Origin: Streptomyces sp. NBC_00483
GTDB taxonomy: Bacteria; Actinomycetota; Actinomycetes; Streptomycetales; Streptomycetaceae
Length of the DNA stretch: 64,000 bases
NCBI RefSeq assembly: GCF_036013745.1
Contig: NZ_CP107880.1
Coordinates: 2,790,001 to 2,854,000 of the forward strand
Direction of reading: 5' to 3'
Positions 32,936-41,851 of this stretch are shown here, one piece after another. Position numbers and translations under genes: made by a program. The first letter of the stretch is position 1. Every line of letters starts with the position of its first letter. The notes under the pieces are model-generated. The model saw only the letters and a program-made list of their open reading frames with translations, was not told where the DNA came from and made no database searches.

Positions 32936-34030
32936 TCAACCCACCACGTTGCCCCGCAGCACGATCCTGCGCGGCGCCGCCAACACCCGTACGTCCTCGC
33001 GCGGATCGGACCCGTAGACCACGAGGTCCGCGGGCGCGCCCTCCTCCAGGCCGGGGCGGCCCAGCCAGGAGCGCGCGCCCCACGCCGTCGCCGAGAGCGC
33101 CTCGACGGGCGGGATGCCGGCCCGCACCAGCTCCTCGACCTCGCCCGCAACCAGGCCGTGCGCGAGGGAGCCGCCCGCGTCCGTGCCGACGTAGACCGGG
33201 ATCCCGGCGTCGTAGGCATTGCGGACGGTGTCGTAGCGGCGGTCGTACAGGCGGCGCATGTGGGCCGACCAGTCGGGGAACTTGCTCTCGCCGCCCGCCG
33301 CGAGCTGCGGGAACGTGGCGATGTTCACGAGGGTCGGGACGATCGCCACGCCGCGCTCCGCGAAGAGCGGGATGGTGTCGTCGGTCAGGCCCGTGGCGTG
33401 CTCGATGCAGTCGATGCCCGCCTCGACGAGATCGCGCAGCGAGTCCTCCGCGAAGCAGTGGGCCGTGACGCGGGCGCCCAGGCGGTGCGCCTCGGCGATC
33501 GCCGCCTCGACCGCGTCACGCGGCCAGCAGGCGCCGAGGTCGCCCGTCCCCCGGTCGATCCAGTCGCCGACGAGCTTGACCCAGCCGTCGCCACGCCGCG
33601 CCTCCTGGGCGACGTACGCGACGAGCTCATCGGGCTCGATCTCGTGCGCGAAATTGCGAATGTAACGACGTGTGCGGGCGATGTGGCGGCCGGCGCGGAT
33701 GATGCGCGGCAGATCCTCGCGGTCGTCGACCCAGCGGGTGTCGGAGGGTGAGCCCGCGTCGCGCAGCAGCAGCGTGCCGTGGTCGCGGTCGGTCAGGGCC
33801 TGCTTCTCGGCGGTCTCGGCGTCGACGGGGCCGTGCGTGCCGAGCCCGACGTGGCAGTGCGCGTCGACCAGGCCCGGCAGCGCCCAGCCCTCGACCGTGG
33901 TGACGTCGGGGCCCGCCGTCACGGGCCGGTCGTATGCGATCCGGCCGTCCACCACCCACAGTTCGTCGCGTACGTCGTCGGGCCCGACGAGGACCCGTCC
34001 CTTCACGTGCAGTACCCCGCCAATACTCAT
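32936..34030 (-). CDS. Amidohydrolase family protein (cytosine deaminase/imidazolonepropionase-like)
   Basis: 364 residues. Metal-dependent amidohydrolase barrel: LPGLVDAHCHVGLGTHG (HxH), WVKLVGDW (lysine of strand 4), ARVTAHCFAEDSL (His), CIEHATGL (His) and VYVGTDAGGSLAHG (catalytic Asp). The composite beta-sandwich is built from both termini (LHVKGRVLVGPDDVRDELWVVDGRIA and ADLVVYGSDPREDVRVL). It hydrolyses a cyclic amide or amidine, substrate unknown. It is divergent from the aminotransferase gene with a 54-bp gap. Confidence 0.88.
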   Translation of the reverse strand: MSIGGVLHVKGRVLVGPDDVRDELWVVDGRIAYDRPVTAGPDVTTVEGWALPGLVDAHCHVGLGTHGPVDAETAEKQALTDRDHGTLLLRDAGSPSDTRWVDDREDLPRIIRAGRHIARTRRYIRNFAHEIEPDELVAYVAQEARRGDGWVKLVGDWIDRGTGDLGACWPRDAVEAAIAEAHRLGARVTAHCFAEDSLRDLVEAGIDCIEHATGLTDDTIPLFAERGVAIVPTLVNIATFPQLAAGGESKFPDWSAHMRRLYDRRYDTVRNAYDAGIPVYVGTDAGGSLAHGLVAGEVEELVRAGIPPVEALSATAWGARSWLGRPGLEEGAPADLVVYGSDPREDVRVLAAPRRIVLRGNVVG

Positions 34031-34084
34031 GCGCGCAGCCTATGAGGCGGTGGGTACGCTCGACACCGGCACCCGTACGAACCC

Positions 34085-35206
34085 GTGAGCGAAGAGAGCA
34101 CCACCGTGACGCATCCGTTTCTCGACCTGGCCCCGTTGAGCGCCGAGCATTTCGCCTCCATCGAGGACCGCGTGGCCCGGCTGATGGACACCTCGCAGAA
34201 CGTCGTGATCATGCAGGGTGAGGCTCTGCTTCCGCTGGAGGGCGCGATCCGTGCCGCCGCGGGCCCCGGCACGGTGGCGCTGAACGTGATCACCGGCCCG
34301 TACGGACAGACCTTCGGCGACTGGCTGCGCGACTGCGGCGCCACCGTGCACGACCTGGCGGTGCCCTTCCACACGGCCGTCACCGCCGAGCAGGTCGGGC
34401 AGGCGCTCGCCGAGCACCCCGAGATCGACTTCGTGTCCCTGGTGCACGCGGAGGCCGCGACCGGCAACACCAACCCGGTCGCCGAGATCGGTGAAGTGGT
34501 GCGGGCGCACGGTGCGTTGTTCTACCTGGACGCGGTGGCGTCGATCGCCGCCGAGCCGGTGCTCCCGGACGCGTGGGGCGTGGACCTGTGCGTGATCGGC
34601 GCGCAGAAGGCGATGGGCGGTCCGGCCGGTGTCTCGGCCGTGTCGGTGAGCGCGCGGGCCTGGGAGCGGATGGCCGCCAACCCGAACGCGCCGCGCCACT
34701 CCTACCTCTCGCTCCTCGACTGGAAGCAGCGGTGGGTGGACGGCGGCCGCAAGGCGCTGCTGCACGCGCCGGCGCAGCTGGAGATGCTCGCCCTGGAGGC
34801 GTGCGTGGAGCGCATCGAGGGCGAGGGCCTGGACGCCCTGATGGCGCGGCACGCCTCGGCCGCCGCCGCCACCCGCGCCGGAACGCTCGCACTGGGCGGT
34901 GGACTTGAGCCATACGTCCACGAAGCCCGGGACGCCGCCCCTGTCGCCACTACACTGCGCGCTCCGGCCGGTACGGACGCCCGTGAGCTGGTGGCGAAGG
35001 CGCTGGCCGTGGACCCGGTCCTGCCACTGGTCGCGGGTGGTGGCGCGCTCGCCCAGGAGATGATCCGGGTCAACCACTACGGTCCGCAGGCGACCCGTGG
35101 CGTCGTGCAGTCCTCGCTCGCCGCGCTCGGCGGGGCGCTCGCGGAGGCCGGGTTCGAGGTCGATCTGGAAGGGGCGCGAAAGGCGGTCGCGGCCGCCTGG
35201 GAATAA
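34085..35206 (+). CDS. Class V aminotransferase, PLP-dependent
   Basis: 373 residues from a GTG at 34085; a GTG at 34106 in frame also fits behind GAAGAGAG. PLP fold: NVVIMQGEALLPLEGAIRAAAGPGTVALNVITGPYGQTFGDWL, FVSLVHAEAATGNTNPVAEIG, ALFYLDAVASIAAEPVL (Asp binding the pyridine N) and LCVIGAQKAMGGPAGVSAVSVS (PLP lysine in AQKA). It resembles alanine-glyoxylate/serine-pyruvate transaminases. It sits next to the amidohydrolase and upstream of ectABCD, separated from the latter by a strong terminator. Amino-donor specificity not inferred. Confidence 0.88.
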   Translation: MSEESTTVTHPFLDLAPLSAEHFASIEDRVARLMDTSQNVVIMQGEALLPLEGAIRAAAGPGTVALNVITGPYGQTFGDWLRDCGATVHDLAVPFHTAVTAEQVGQALAEHPEIDFVSLVHAEAATGNTNPVAEIGEVVRAHGALFYLDAVASIAAEPVLPDAWGVDLCVIGAQKAMGGPAGVSAVSVSARAWERMAANPNAPRHSYLSLLDWKQRWVDGGRKALLHAPAQLEMLALEACVERIEGEGLDALMARHASAAAATRAGTLALGGGLEPYVHEARDAAPVATTLRAPAGTDARELVAKALAVDPVLPLVAGGGALAQEMIRVNHYGPQATRGVVQSSLAALGGALAEAGFEVDLEGARKAVAAAWE

Positions 35207-35240
35207 GCGCCCCGGCGCGCGAACCCGCGCACTCACCACT

Positions 35241-35276
35241 AGGCGTCGCCCTTTTCGGGGCGGCGCCTTTGTTTTT
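35241..35276 (+). terminator. Rho-independent terminator after aminotransferase gene
   Basis: AGGCGTCGCCC (35241-35251) pairs with GGGCGGCGCCT (35258-35268) with one G-U pair, followed by TTGTTTTT. A rare classical U-tract terminator for this genome. Confidence 0.9.
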
Positions 35277-35605
35277 ATCCAGGAATTGTTCAGACAGAAT
35301 TGTCCCGCGTTTTATCAGAGTCATCCGGCGAGGCTTCCTGTTCTGCTTCTGCCCGCTTTCCCGCACCGTAAACACTCAGGTTTCGTCAACGGGAACCGAC
35401 GTAATTCGGACTCGTCTCGTAGCGATTACGACGCTGTGACGTACTCCACACGAATTTAGATACGCCCGTTTTGTCCGGCTCAAACCGGGACATATCGCCG
35501 CGATTTCGTGCGCGCGCCCACCTGCGCGCGATAACACAGAAGCCCTCGTTACGTAACCCCTTCCGCGGGTGCAATCCCGGAAATTGCTCGGTAAATTCAA
35601 TTTGC
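35277..35605 (+). promoter_or_regulatory. AT-richer leader/promoter region of ectABCD
   Basis: About 330 bp with clearly lower GC than the surroundings. It contains the dyad TCGTA-N5-TACGA at 35417-35431, a hairpin GTCCGG...CCGGGAC at about 35473-35491 and the hairpin CGCGCGC-CCACCT-GCGCGCG at 35511-35530. No Shine-Dalgarno sequence precedes the ectA ATG. These are candidate sites for osmotic or temperature control of ectoine synthesis. No start point can be fixed from sequence. Confidence 0.5.
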
Positions 35606-36148
35606 ATGACCGCCGCACAAGCGCAATTCCTGGAAGTCGCCGAAGTGGCCCCGGTCCCCGACGGACTGAAGATCGACCACCCCGAGGTGGCCGACGGTGC
35701 CGCGATCTGGCGTATCGCCCGCGACTCGAAGGTGCTCGACCTCAACTCCTCCTACAGCTACCTGCTGTGGTGTCGCGACTTCGCCGCCACGTCGGTGATC
35801 GCCCGCGACGAGAAGGGCGAGGTGGCCGGTTTCATCACCGGTTACGTACGTCCCGACCGACCCGACATCCTCGTGGTGTGGCAGGTCGCCGTGGACGCTG
35901 CGCAGCGTGGGCGCGGCCTGGCGGCCGCGCTGCTCGACGGGCTGGCCGCGCGGGTCGCGGCGGCGCGTCCGGTCACCACCCTCGAGACCACCATCACGCC
36001 CGACAACGCCGCGTCCCAGGCCCTGTTCACCTCGTTCGCCCGCCGGCACCGCGTCGGTGTGGCCCGCACGGTGCTGTTCGACGCGGGCCTGTTCCCTGAC
36101 GACGGGCACCTGCCCGAGGAGCTGTACCGCATAGGCCCGCTGGCCTGA
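35606..36148 (+). CDS. ectA: L-2,4-diaminobutyrate N-acetyltransferase EctA
   Basis: 180 residues, GNAT fold. Core DGAAIWRIARDSKVLDLNSSYSYLLWCRDFAATSVIARD is the EctA signature, followed by VVWQVAVDAAQRGRGLAAALLDGL (acetyl-CoA loop) and TTITPDNAASQALFTSFARRH. It makes N-gamma-acetyl-2,4-diaminobutyrate in ectoine synthesis. The ATG at 35606 gives the normal family length. The region before it (GGTAAATTCAATTTGC) has no purine ribosome site, so initiation is atypical or the message is leaderless. First gene of ectABCD. Confidence 0.96.
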   Translation: MTAAQAQFLEVAEVAPVPDGLKIDHPEVADGAAIWRIARDSKVLDLNSSYSYLLWCRDFAATSVIARDEKGEVAGFITGYVRPDRPDILVVWQVAVDAAQRGRGLAAALLDGLAARVAAARPVTTLETTITPDNAASQALFTSFARRHRVGVARTVLFDAGLFPDDGHLPEELYRIGPLA

Positions 36149-36212
36149 GCGCGCCCTCGACCCCACTCATCCCGCCCCCCCCTCATCTCCCCTCCCTAGA
36201 GGAGTTTTTGCT

Positions 36213-37484
36213 GTGACCATCACCCAGCCGGACCTGAGCGTCTTCGAGACCCTTGAGTCGGAGGTGCGCAGCTACTGCCGCAGCTGGCCCACCGTCTTCG
36301 ATCGGGCCCAGGGCAGCCGTATGTACGACGAGGACGGCCACGAGTACCTCGACTTCTTCGCCGGTGCCGGATCGCTCAACTACGGCCACAACAACCCGGT
36401 CCTGAAACGCGCCCTGATCGACTACCTGGAGCGCGACAGCGTCGTGCACGGGCTCGACATGTCGACCTCGGCGAAGCGCAACTTCCTGGAGTCCTTCCAG
36501 AACATCATCCTGCGCCCGCGCGACCTGCCCTACAAGGTCATGTTCCCGGGCCCGACGGGCACCAACGCCGTCGAGTCCGCGCTGAAGCTGGCGCGCAAGG
36601 TCAAGGGCCGCGAGTCGATCGTGTCCTTCACCAACGCCTTCCACGGCATGTCGCTCGGCTCGCTCGCGGTGACCGGCAACGCGTTCAAGCGCGCGGGCGC
36701 CGGCATCCCGCTGGTGCACGGCACGCCGATGCCGTTCGACAACTACCTCGACGGGCAGACGCCGGACTTCATCTGGTTCGAGCGCCTCCTGGAGGACTCC
36801 GGCTCCGGCCTGAACACGCCGGCCGCCGTGATCGTCGAGACGGTCCAGGGCGAGGGTGGCATCAATGTCGCCCGCGCCGAGTGGCTGCGCAAACTGGCGG
36901 ATGTCTGCGAACGTTGGGACATGCTCCTCATCGTGGACGACATCCAGATGGGCTGCGGCCGCACCGGTGCCTTCTTCTCCTTCGAGGAGGCGGGCATCAC
37001 GCCGGACATCGTGACCGTTTCGAAGTCCATCAGTGGGTACGGGATGCCCATGTCCCTGTGCATGTTCAAGGCGGAGCTCGACGTCTGGGAGCCGGGCGAG
37101 CACAACGGCACGTTCCGCGGCAACAACCCCGCGTTCGTGACGGCCGCCGCTGCCCTGGAGACGTACTGGACCGACGGCGCGGCCATGGAGAAGCAGACCC
37201 TGGAGCGCGGCGAGCAGATCGACGAGGTCCTCGCCGCCCTGCGCACGGAGTACCACGAAGAGATCGTCGAGTACCGCGGCCGCGGCATGGTCTGGGGCAT
37301 CGAGTTCCGTGACAAGGACCGTGCCAACAAGGTCGCCAAGCGGGCCTTCGAGCTGGGCCTGCTCATCGAGACCTCCGGCCCCGACAGTGAGGTCGTCAAG
37401 CTGCTTCCGGCACTGACGATCACGCCGGAGGAGCTGGACGAGGGGCTGCGCACGCTCACCCGAGCCGTGCGCGAGACCGTCTGA
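36213..37484 (+). CDS. ectB: Diaminobutyrate-2-oxoglutarate transaminase EctB
   Basis: 423 residues from a GTG at 36213 with AGAGGAG upstream. Class III aminotransferase: YDEDGHEYLDFFAGAGSLNYGHNNP, MFPGPTGTNAVESALKLARKVKGR, FTNAFHGMSLGSLAVTGN, LIVDDIQMGCGRTGAFFSFE (PLP-binding Asp) and VTVSKSISGYGMPMSLCM (PLP lysine in SKS). It converts aspartate semialdehyde and glutamate into 2,4-diaminobutyrate, the first ectoine step. It lies 64 bp behind ectA and 39 bp before ectC. Confidence 0.97.
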   Translation: MTITQPDLSVFETLESEVRSYCRSWPTVFDRAQGSRMYDEDGHEYLDFFAGAGSLNYGHNNPVLKRALIDYLERDSVVHGLDMSTSAKRNFLESFQNIILRPRDLPYKVMFPGPTGTNAVESALKLARKVKGRESIVSFTNAFHGMSLGSLAVTGNAFKRAGAGIPLVHGTPMPFDNYLDGQTPDFIWFERLLEDSGSGLNTPAAVIVETVQGEGGINVARAEWLRKLADVCERWDMLLIVDDIQMGCGRTGAFFSFEEAGITPDIVTVSKSISGYGMPMSLCMFKAELDVWEPGEHNGTFRGNNPAFVTAAAALETYWTDGAAMEKQTLERGEQIDEVLAALRTEYHEEIVEYRGRGMVWGIEFRDKDRANKVAKRAFELGLLIETSGPDSEVVKLLPALTITPEELDEGLRTLTRAVRETV

Positions 37485-37523
37485 CACGCACCACAAAGTT
37501 ACGAGGAAAGGCAGCAACTCACC

Positions 37524-37928
37524 GTGATTGTCCGTTCGTTCAAGGAGATAGAGAACACCGACCGGCACGTGAAGTCGGCGACCGGCACCTGGGAGAGCAA
37601 GCGCATCGTGCTTGCGAAGGAGAAGGTCGGCTTCTCTCTGCACGAGACGATCCTCTACGCGGGCACCGAGACCGACATGTGGTACGCCAACCACATCGAG
37701 GCCGTGCTGTGCGTGGAGGGCGAGGCCGAGCTCACCAACCGGGAGACCGGTGAGACGCATTGGATCGAGCCGGGGACGATGTATCTCCTGGACGGTCATG
37801 AGAAGCACACCATGCGCCCGAAGACCGACTTCCGCTGCGTCTGCGTGTTCAACCCTCCGGTGACCGGACGGGAGGACCACGACGAGAACGGCGTCTACCC
37901 GCTGCTGACAGAGGACGAGGAGGCCTGA
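37524..37928 (+). CDS. ectC: L-ectoine synthase EctC
   Basis: 134 residues from a GTG at 37524 ([16 protein letters not shown]). Small cupin: [55 protein letters not shown] and the tail [16 protein letters not shown]. The Glu/Tyr/His set fits the iron-dependent active site that cyclises N-gamma-acetyldiaminobutyrate to ectoine. An AGGAAAGG ribosome site lies upstream, and ectD begins 5 bases after its stop. Confidence 0.97.
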   Translation: MIVRSFKEIENTDRHVKSATGTWESKRIVLAKEKVGFSLHETILYAGTETDMWYANHIEAVLCVEGEAELTNRETGETHWIEPGTMYLLDGHEKHTMRPKTDFRCVCVFNPPVTGREDHDENGVYPLLTEDEEA

Positions 37929-37933
37929 TCCCG

Positions 37934-38830
37934 ATGACGACCGCACCCGACATCACGGACCTGTACCCGACGCGAGGCGCCTCCGAGGTGGCCACGCCGC
38001 GTGTCGACCCGGTCGTCTGGTCGGCGGAGGGAGCGCGAGGGCCGATTCGCCAGTCGGACCTCGCTTCCTTCGAGCGGGACGGCTTCCTCGCCATCGACGA
38101 GCTGATCGGCCCGGACGAGATCGGCACCTACCAGGCCGAGTTGGACCGTCTGGTGACCCACCCGGCGATGCGCGCCGACGAGCGTTCCATCGTCGAGAAG
38201 CAGTCGCAGGAGATCCGCTCGGTCTTCGAGATCCACAAGATCAGCGAGGTCTTCGCCAACCTGGTGCGGGACGAACGCATCGTGGGTCGGGCCCGTCAGA
38301 TCCTCGGCTCTGACGTCTACGTCCACCAGTCGCGAATCAACGTCAAGCCCGGTTTCGGGGCACGGGGCTTCTACTGGCACTCGGACTTCGAGACCTGGCA
38401 CGCCGAGGACGGCCTGCCGAACATGCGGACGGTGTCCGTCTCCATCGCGCTGACGGAGAACTACGACACCAACGGCGGGCTCATGATCATGCCCGGCTCG
38501 CACAAGACGTTCCTCGGCTGCGCGGGTGAGACGCCGAAGGACAACTACAAGAAGTCGCTGCAGATGCAGGACGCGGGCCTGCCCTCGGACGAGGCCCTCG
38601 GCAAGTTCGCCGACGCACACGGCATCAAGCTGTTCACCGGCAAGTCCGGCTCGGCGACCTGGTTCGACTGCAACGCCATGCACGGCTCCGGCGACAACAT
38701 CACCCCGTACCCGCGCTCGAACGTGTTCATCGTGTTCAACAGCGTGGAGAACACGGCGGTGGATCCGTTCGCGGCGCCGGTAAGGCGTCCGGAGTTCATC
38801 GGGGCGCGGGACTTCACTCCGGTGAAGTGA
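37934..38830 (+). CDS. ectD: Ectoine hydroxylase EctD
   Basis: 298 residues. PhyH-type Fe(II)/2-oxoglutarate dioxygenase. The EctD signature FYWHSDFETWHAEDGLPNMRTVS carries the first His and Asp iron ligands, and FDCNAMHGSGDNITPYPRSNVFIVFNSVEN carries the second His and the 2-oxoglutarate arginine. It converts ectoine to 5-hydroxyectoine. It follows ectC by 5 bases, so the operon makes both compatible solutes. A 15-bp terminator stem follows directly. Confidence 0.97.
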   Translation: MTTAPDITDLYPTRGASEVATPRVDPVVWSAEGARGPIRQSDLASFERDGFLAIDELIGPDEIGTYQAELDRLVTHPAMRADERSIVEKQSQEIRSVFEIHKISEVFANLVRDERIVGRARQILGSDVYVHQSRINVKPGFGARGFYWHSDFETWHAEDGLPNMRTVSVSIALTENYDTNGGLMIMPGSHKTFLGCAGETPKDNYKKSLQMQDAGLPSDEALGKFADAHGIKLFTGKSGSATWFDCNAMHGSGDNITPYPRSNVFIVFNSVENTAVDPFAAPVRRPEFIGARDFTPVK

Positions 38831-38846
38831 TCCTCGTAGGCGCACG

Positions 38847-38882
38847 AGTTGGGGCGGGACCGTGATCGGTCCCGCCCCAACT
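38847..38882. terminator. Strong bidirectional terminator after ectD
   Basis: AGTTGGGGCGGGACC (38847-38861) pairs perfectly with GGTCCCGCCCCAACT (38868-38882) around GTGATC. It separates the convergent ectD and OYE reductase genes. Confidence 0.92.
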
Positions 38883-38895
38883 GCTGTTACGGGTA

Positions 38896-39960
38896 TTACC
38901 GGGCCGGGTAGTCCGTGTAGCCCTTCTCCGTGCCGCCGAAGAAGGTCGCCGGGTCCGGGGTGTTGTACGGGCCCTCGCTGCTGAGGCGGGCCGGCAGGTC
39001 CGGGTTGGCGAGGAAGAGGGCGCCGAAGCTGAGGATGTCGGCGACTCCCTCCTCGACCAGACCGAGGGCCCTGTGGTCGGTGGGGCCATCGGTGTGCGCG
39101 TTGAGCACGAAGGGGCCGCTGAACCGCTTGCGCAGATCGACGGTCACCTCGCGGCTCTGCTCGCCCACCTCCAGTACGTGCAGGTAGGCGAGGCCCAGCG
39201 GTTCCAGGGCGTCGACGAGCGCGGTGTAGGTCTCGACCGTGTCGTGGTCCCCCATGGAGTTGTACGGGTTTCCGGGCGACAGGCGGATGGCGGTGCGCTC
39301 GGCGCCGATGGCGTCGGCGACGGCCTTGACCGCCTCGACGGCGAACCGGATCCGGTTCGCGACGCTGCCGCCCCACTCGTCGGTGCGCAGGTTCGTGCCG
39401 GGCGACAGGAACTGGTGGATCAAGTAGCCGTTGGCCCCGTGCAGTTCGACGCCGTCGAAGCCGGCCGCGACGGCGCCGCGGGCGGCCTCGGCGAAGTCGG
39501 CCACGGTCGCGCGGACCTCGTCCGAGGTGAGCTTGCGCGGGGTGGTGAAGTCCTGGAAGCCCTCGTTCGTGAAGGCCTGGCCCTCCGGGGCGACGGCGGA
39601 CGGGGCGACCGGAGCGCCGCCGTCCGGCTGCAGCGACGGGTGGCCGATCCGGCCCGCGTGCATGACCTGGGCGAAGATCTTGCCGCCCTCGGCGTGCACG
39701 GCGTCGGTGACCGGGCGCCAGGAGGCGACCTGCTCCGCGGTGTGCAGGCCCGGCGTCCAGGCGTAACCCTGACCCACGGCCGATGGCTGGATTCCCTCCG
39801 TGACGATGAGCCCCGCGGAGGCGCGCTGCGCGTAGTACTCGGCGGTCAGGGCGGTGGCTGTGCCGCCGTCGCCGGCCCGGCTGCGGGTCATGGGGGCCAT
39901 GGCTATGCGGTTGGCCAGGCGGGTGCCGGGGAGGTCGATGGGGTCGAAAGCGGTGGTCAT
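38896..39960 (-). CDS. Old yellow enzyme family alkene reductase
   Basis: 354 residues from the ATG at 39960 (MTTAFDPIDLPGTRLANRIAMAPMTRSRAG). OYE barrel motifs: ALTAEYYAQRASAGLIVTEGIQPS, FAQVMHAGRIGHPS, FDGVELHGANGYLIHQFLSPGTNLRTDEWGGSVANRIRF (His/Asn substrate pair as HGAN, and the RTDxYGGS-like loop with Trp) and the FMN site GALFLANPDLPAR. It reduces activated C=C bonds with NAD(P)H. It is divergent from a MarR gene with two palindromes between them, so it is probably induced by electrophiles or quinones. Confidence 0.93.
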   Translation of the reverse strand: MTTAFDPIDLPGTRLANRIAMAPMTRSRAGDGGTATALTAEYYAQRASAGLIVTEGIQPSAVGQGYAWTPGLHTAEQVASWRPVTDAVHAEGGKIFAQVMHAGRIGHPSLQPDGGAPVAPSAVAPEGQAFTNEGFQDFTTPRKLTSDEVRATVADFAEAARGAVAAGFDGVELHGANGYLIHQFLSPGTNLRTDEWGGSVANRIRFAVEAVKAVADAIGAERTAIRLSPGNPYNSMGDHDTVETYTALVDALEPLGLAYLHVLEVGEQSREVTVDLRKRFSGPFVLNAHTDGPTDHRALGLVEEGVADILSFGALFLANPDLPARLSSEGPYNTPDPATFFGGTEKGYTDYPAR

Positions 39961-40037
39961 GGCTACTCCGTTCAACGGGATGCGACACAGGTCGACAAGA
40001 GGACGACACGTAGGCGACACAAGGCGGCAATAAAACA

Positions 40038-40093
40038 TTGGTCGGCCAAGCAATTGAGCCGACTTCACTGTAGCTCATTAGTTGGCCGGCCAA
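40038..40093. promoter_or_regulatory. Twin MarR-type operators between OYE and MarR genes
   Basis: TTGGTCGGCCAA at 40038-40049 and the perfect palindrome TTGGCCGGCCAA at 40082-40093 differ by one base and are 44 bp apart, four helical turns. Both lie in the 166-bp divergent gap and probably bind the MarR protein encoded at 40127. Confidence 0.75.
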
Positions 40094-40126
40094 GGTAATG
40101 TTGCGGACAAGCCGAAAGGAGCCCTC

Positions 40127-40621
40127 ATGTCCCCCACCGCCGACGACCCCGCCTGTACCGGTCAGATCCCGGTCGCCGCCCGCAGCGGCCCCGTCAGCCT
40201 GGCCCTCTCCCGCGTCGCCCGGCTGCACCGGATCGCCGCCGGGCAGCGGTTGCGCGGGCTCGGCCTCTATCCGGGGCAGGAGTTCGTGATGATGCACCTG
40301 TGGGACAAGGGGCCCGTGCGTCAGTCCGAGCTGATCAAGACGCTCGACCTGGATCCGTCCACGGTCACGAAGATGCTGCAGCGCCTGGAACAGTCCGGGC
40401 ACGTGCGCCGCACCCCCGACCCGGGCGACCGCCGCGCGTCCCTCGTCGAGGCGACGGACCGCAGCTGCGGGCTCCTGGAGGATGTGGCCGGGGTGTGGGG
40501 AGCACTGGAGGAGCAGACCCTTGCGGGGCTCTCCGAGCGGGACCGGGCGGAGTTCGCGCGGCTACTGGGCGTCGTCGAGGGCAATCTGTGCGCGGAGGCC
40601 GGGGCGGAGGAGTGCCCGTAG
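40127..40621 (+). CDS. MarR family transcriptional regulator
   Basis: 164 residues from the ATG at 40127 with GAAAGGAG upstream. The winged helix is GLYPGQEFVMMHLWDKGPVRQSELIKTLDLDPSTVTKMLQRLEQSGHVRRTPDPGDRRASLVEATDRS; the wing has the usual DxRR. A single Cys in the N-terminal arm (ADDPACTGQ) could act as a redox sensor as in some MarR proteins (inference). It is divergent from the OYE gene and likely represses it and itself through the TTGG(T/C)CGGCCAA pair. Confidence 0.9.
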   Translation: MSPTADDPACTGQIPVAARSGPVSLALSRVARLHRIAAGQRLRGLGLYPGQEFVMMHLWDKGPVRQSELIKTLDLDPSTVTKMLQRLEQSGHVRRTPDPGDRRASLVEATDRSCGLLEDVAGVWGALEEQTLAGLSERDRAEFARLLGVVEGNLCAEAGAEECP

Positions 40622-40699
40622 GGGTTACTCAGGGGCCGATGGGCCTGTGCTCGGTGGGCCTGTGCCGGACGGACCTTCGCCCGGTGGGCCCCCGGCCGC

Positions 40700-41851
40700 T
40701 CACAGCCAGGCCAGTCGGGCCGCCCGGTCCAGGAGGGTGCGGGCCGCCGTCGGGTCGCCGGTGCCCGGCGGGAGGGCGTCGGGAGTGGTGCGGCCGCCGA
40801 TGAGGAGGCAGAAGTCGACCGGATCCAGGGCGAGTTCGGCCCGCACCGGTTCGTCCTCGGAGCCGAGGATCCACTCCGTGGTGCGGCTCGCGTCCGTGAC
40901 GGTGAGGGCGACGGGCGGGGCCTTGGGGCCGAGCGCCTGGCCGAGGATCCGCACGGCCAGCCGGACCAGCTGCCACAGATGACCGGCGGGCGGCGGGGGC
41001 ACGGGGCGGTCCAGGGCGCGGCCGATGTCGTAACCGTGGATCCACGTCTCGAAGGCGCGGACCAGATAGTGCTCGGCGACGGGCAGCCGCGCCCCCATCA
41101 ACGTAGCGGCCTGCGCGGCGAGTTCGGGGTCGCGGGCGGCCGGAGCGGCGAGCAGCTCGGCGGCCCGGGCGTGCCAGACGGCGACGGTGGCGTGCGGGTC
41201 ACGCGCGTGTTCGTGGGCGATGACCGTTCGGGTGCGGGCCTCCCAGACCGTGCGCCAGTCGCCGTCGCCCGCCGCGTCGGCGGGCGGTTCGTGGGCCGGC
41301 AGCCCCAGGTGGACGGCCAGCGGCTCGTCGGCCGCGATGAGGTGCGCGACCGTGTCGCGCACCGTCCAGCCGTGGACCACCTCCGTGGACCATGCGTCGT
41401 CCGCCTCGGCGAGCAGCGCCTGGAGGGCGGCGACGGTGGCCGCGTAGGGCTGGGCGTGCGGGGCGGTGGTGGGGGCGGCACGGGGTGCGGGCGGGCGGCG
41501 GGCCAGGGCCGCGGCGAGCGGTCCGGTGTCGGTGCGGAGCGGCGGGTGCCCTGCCGCGTCGTCCTGCGGCGCTCCGGCCGTGCCGTGCCCGTTCGCCCCG
41601 ATACCGACTCCGGTCCCGTTCTCGTTCCCGTTCGTCCCGTGTTCGTTCGTCCCGTGTCCGTTCGGACCGTGTCCGTTCGGACCGTTCAGGGTCCGTACCG
41701 TCGCCCTCAGCCGTTCGGCCTCGGCGGCGCACTCCTCGCAGTCCGCCAAGTGGGCGGGGACTGTGCGCTGTTCGTCGGCCGGGAGGGCCTGAAGGGCCCA
41801 GGCGCCCAGGAGTTCGCTCACTGTCGCGTGGTCGCGCGCGTCCGTGGCCAT
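40700..41851 (-). CDS. Anti-sigma zinc-finger/MDMPI fusion protein
   Basis: 383 residues. The N-terminus has a ZAS-type anti-sigma zinc finger (LLGAWALQALPADEQRTVPAHLADCEECAAEAERL, H-x3-C-x2-C). A low-complexity linker of Asn/Gly/His repeats (NGPNGHGPNGHGTNEHG) follows. The C-terminal 250 residues are a mycothiol-dependent maleylpyruvate isomerase-like DinB domain (DAWSTEVVHGWTVRDTVAHLIAADEPLAVHLG, AEHYLVRAFETWIHGYDIGRAL). Its start overlaps the stop of the ECF sigma gene by one base (TGATG), the classic sigma/anti-sigma arrangement. The isomerase domain probably serves as sensor or thiol-responsive part (inference). Confidence 0.85.
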   Translation of the reverse strand: MATDARDHATVSELLGAWALQALPADEQRTVPAHLADCEECAAEAERLRATVRTLNGPNGHGPNGHGTNEHGTNGNENGTGVGIGANGHGTAGAPQDDAAGHPPLRTDTGPLAAALARRPPAPRAAPTTAPHAQPYAATVAALQALLAEADDAWSTEVVHGWTVRDTVAHLIAADEPLAVHLGLPAHEPPADAAGDGDWRTVWEARTRTVIAHEHARDPHATVAVWHARAAELLAAPAARDPELAAQAATLMGARLPVAEHYLVRAFETWIHGYDIGRALDRPVPPPPAGHLWQLVRLAVRILGQALGPKAPPVALTVTDASRTTEWILGSEDEPVRAELALDPVDFCLLIGGRTTPDALPPGTGDPTAARTLLDRAARLAWL

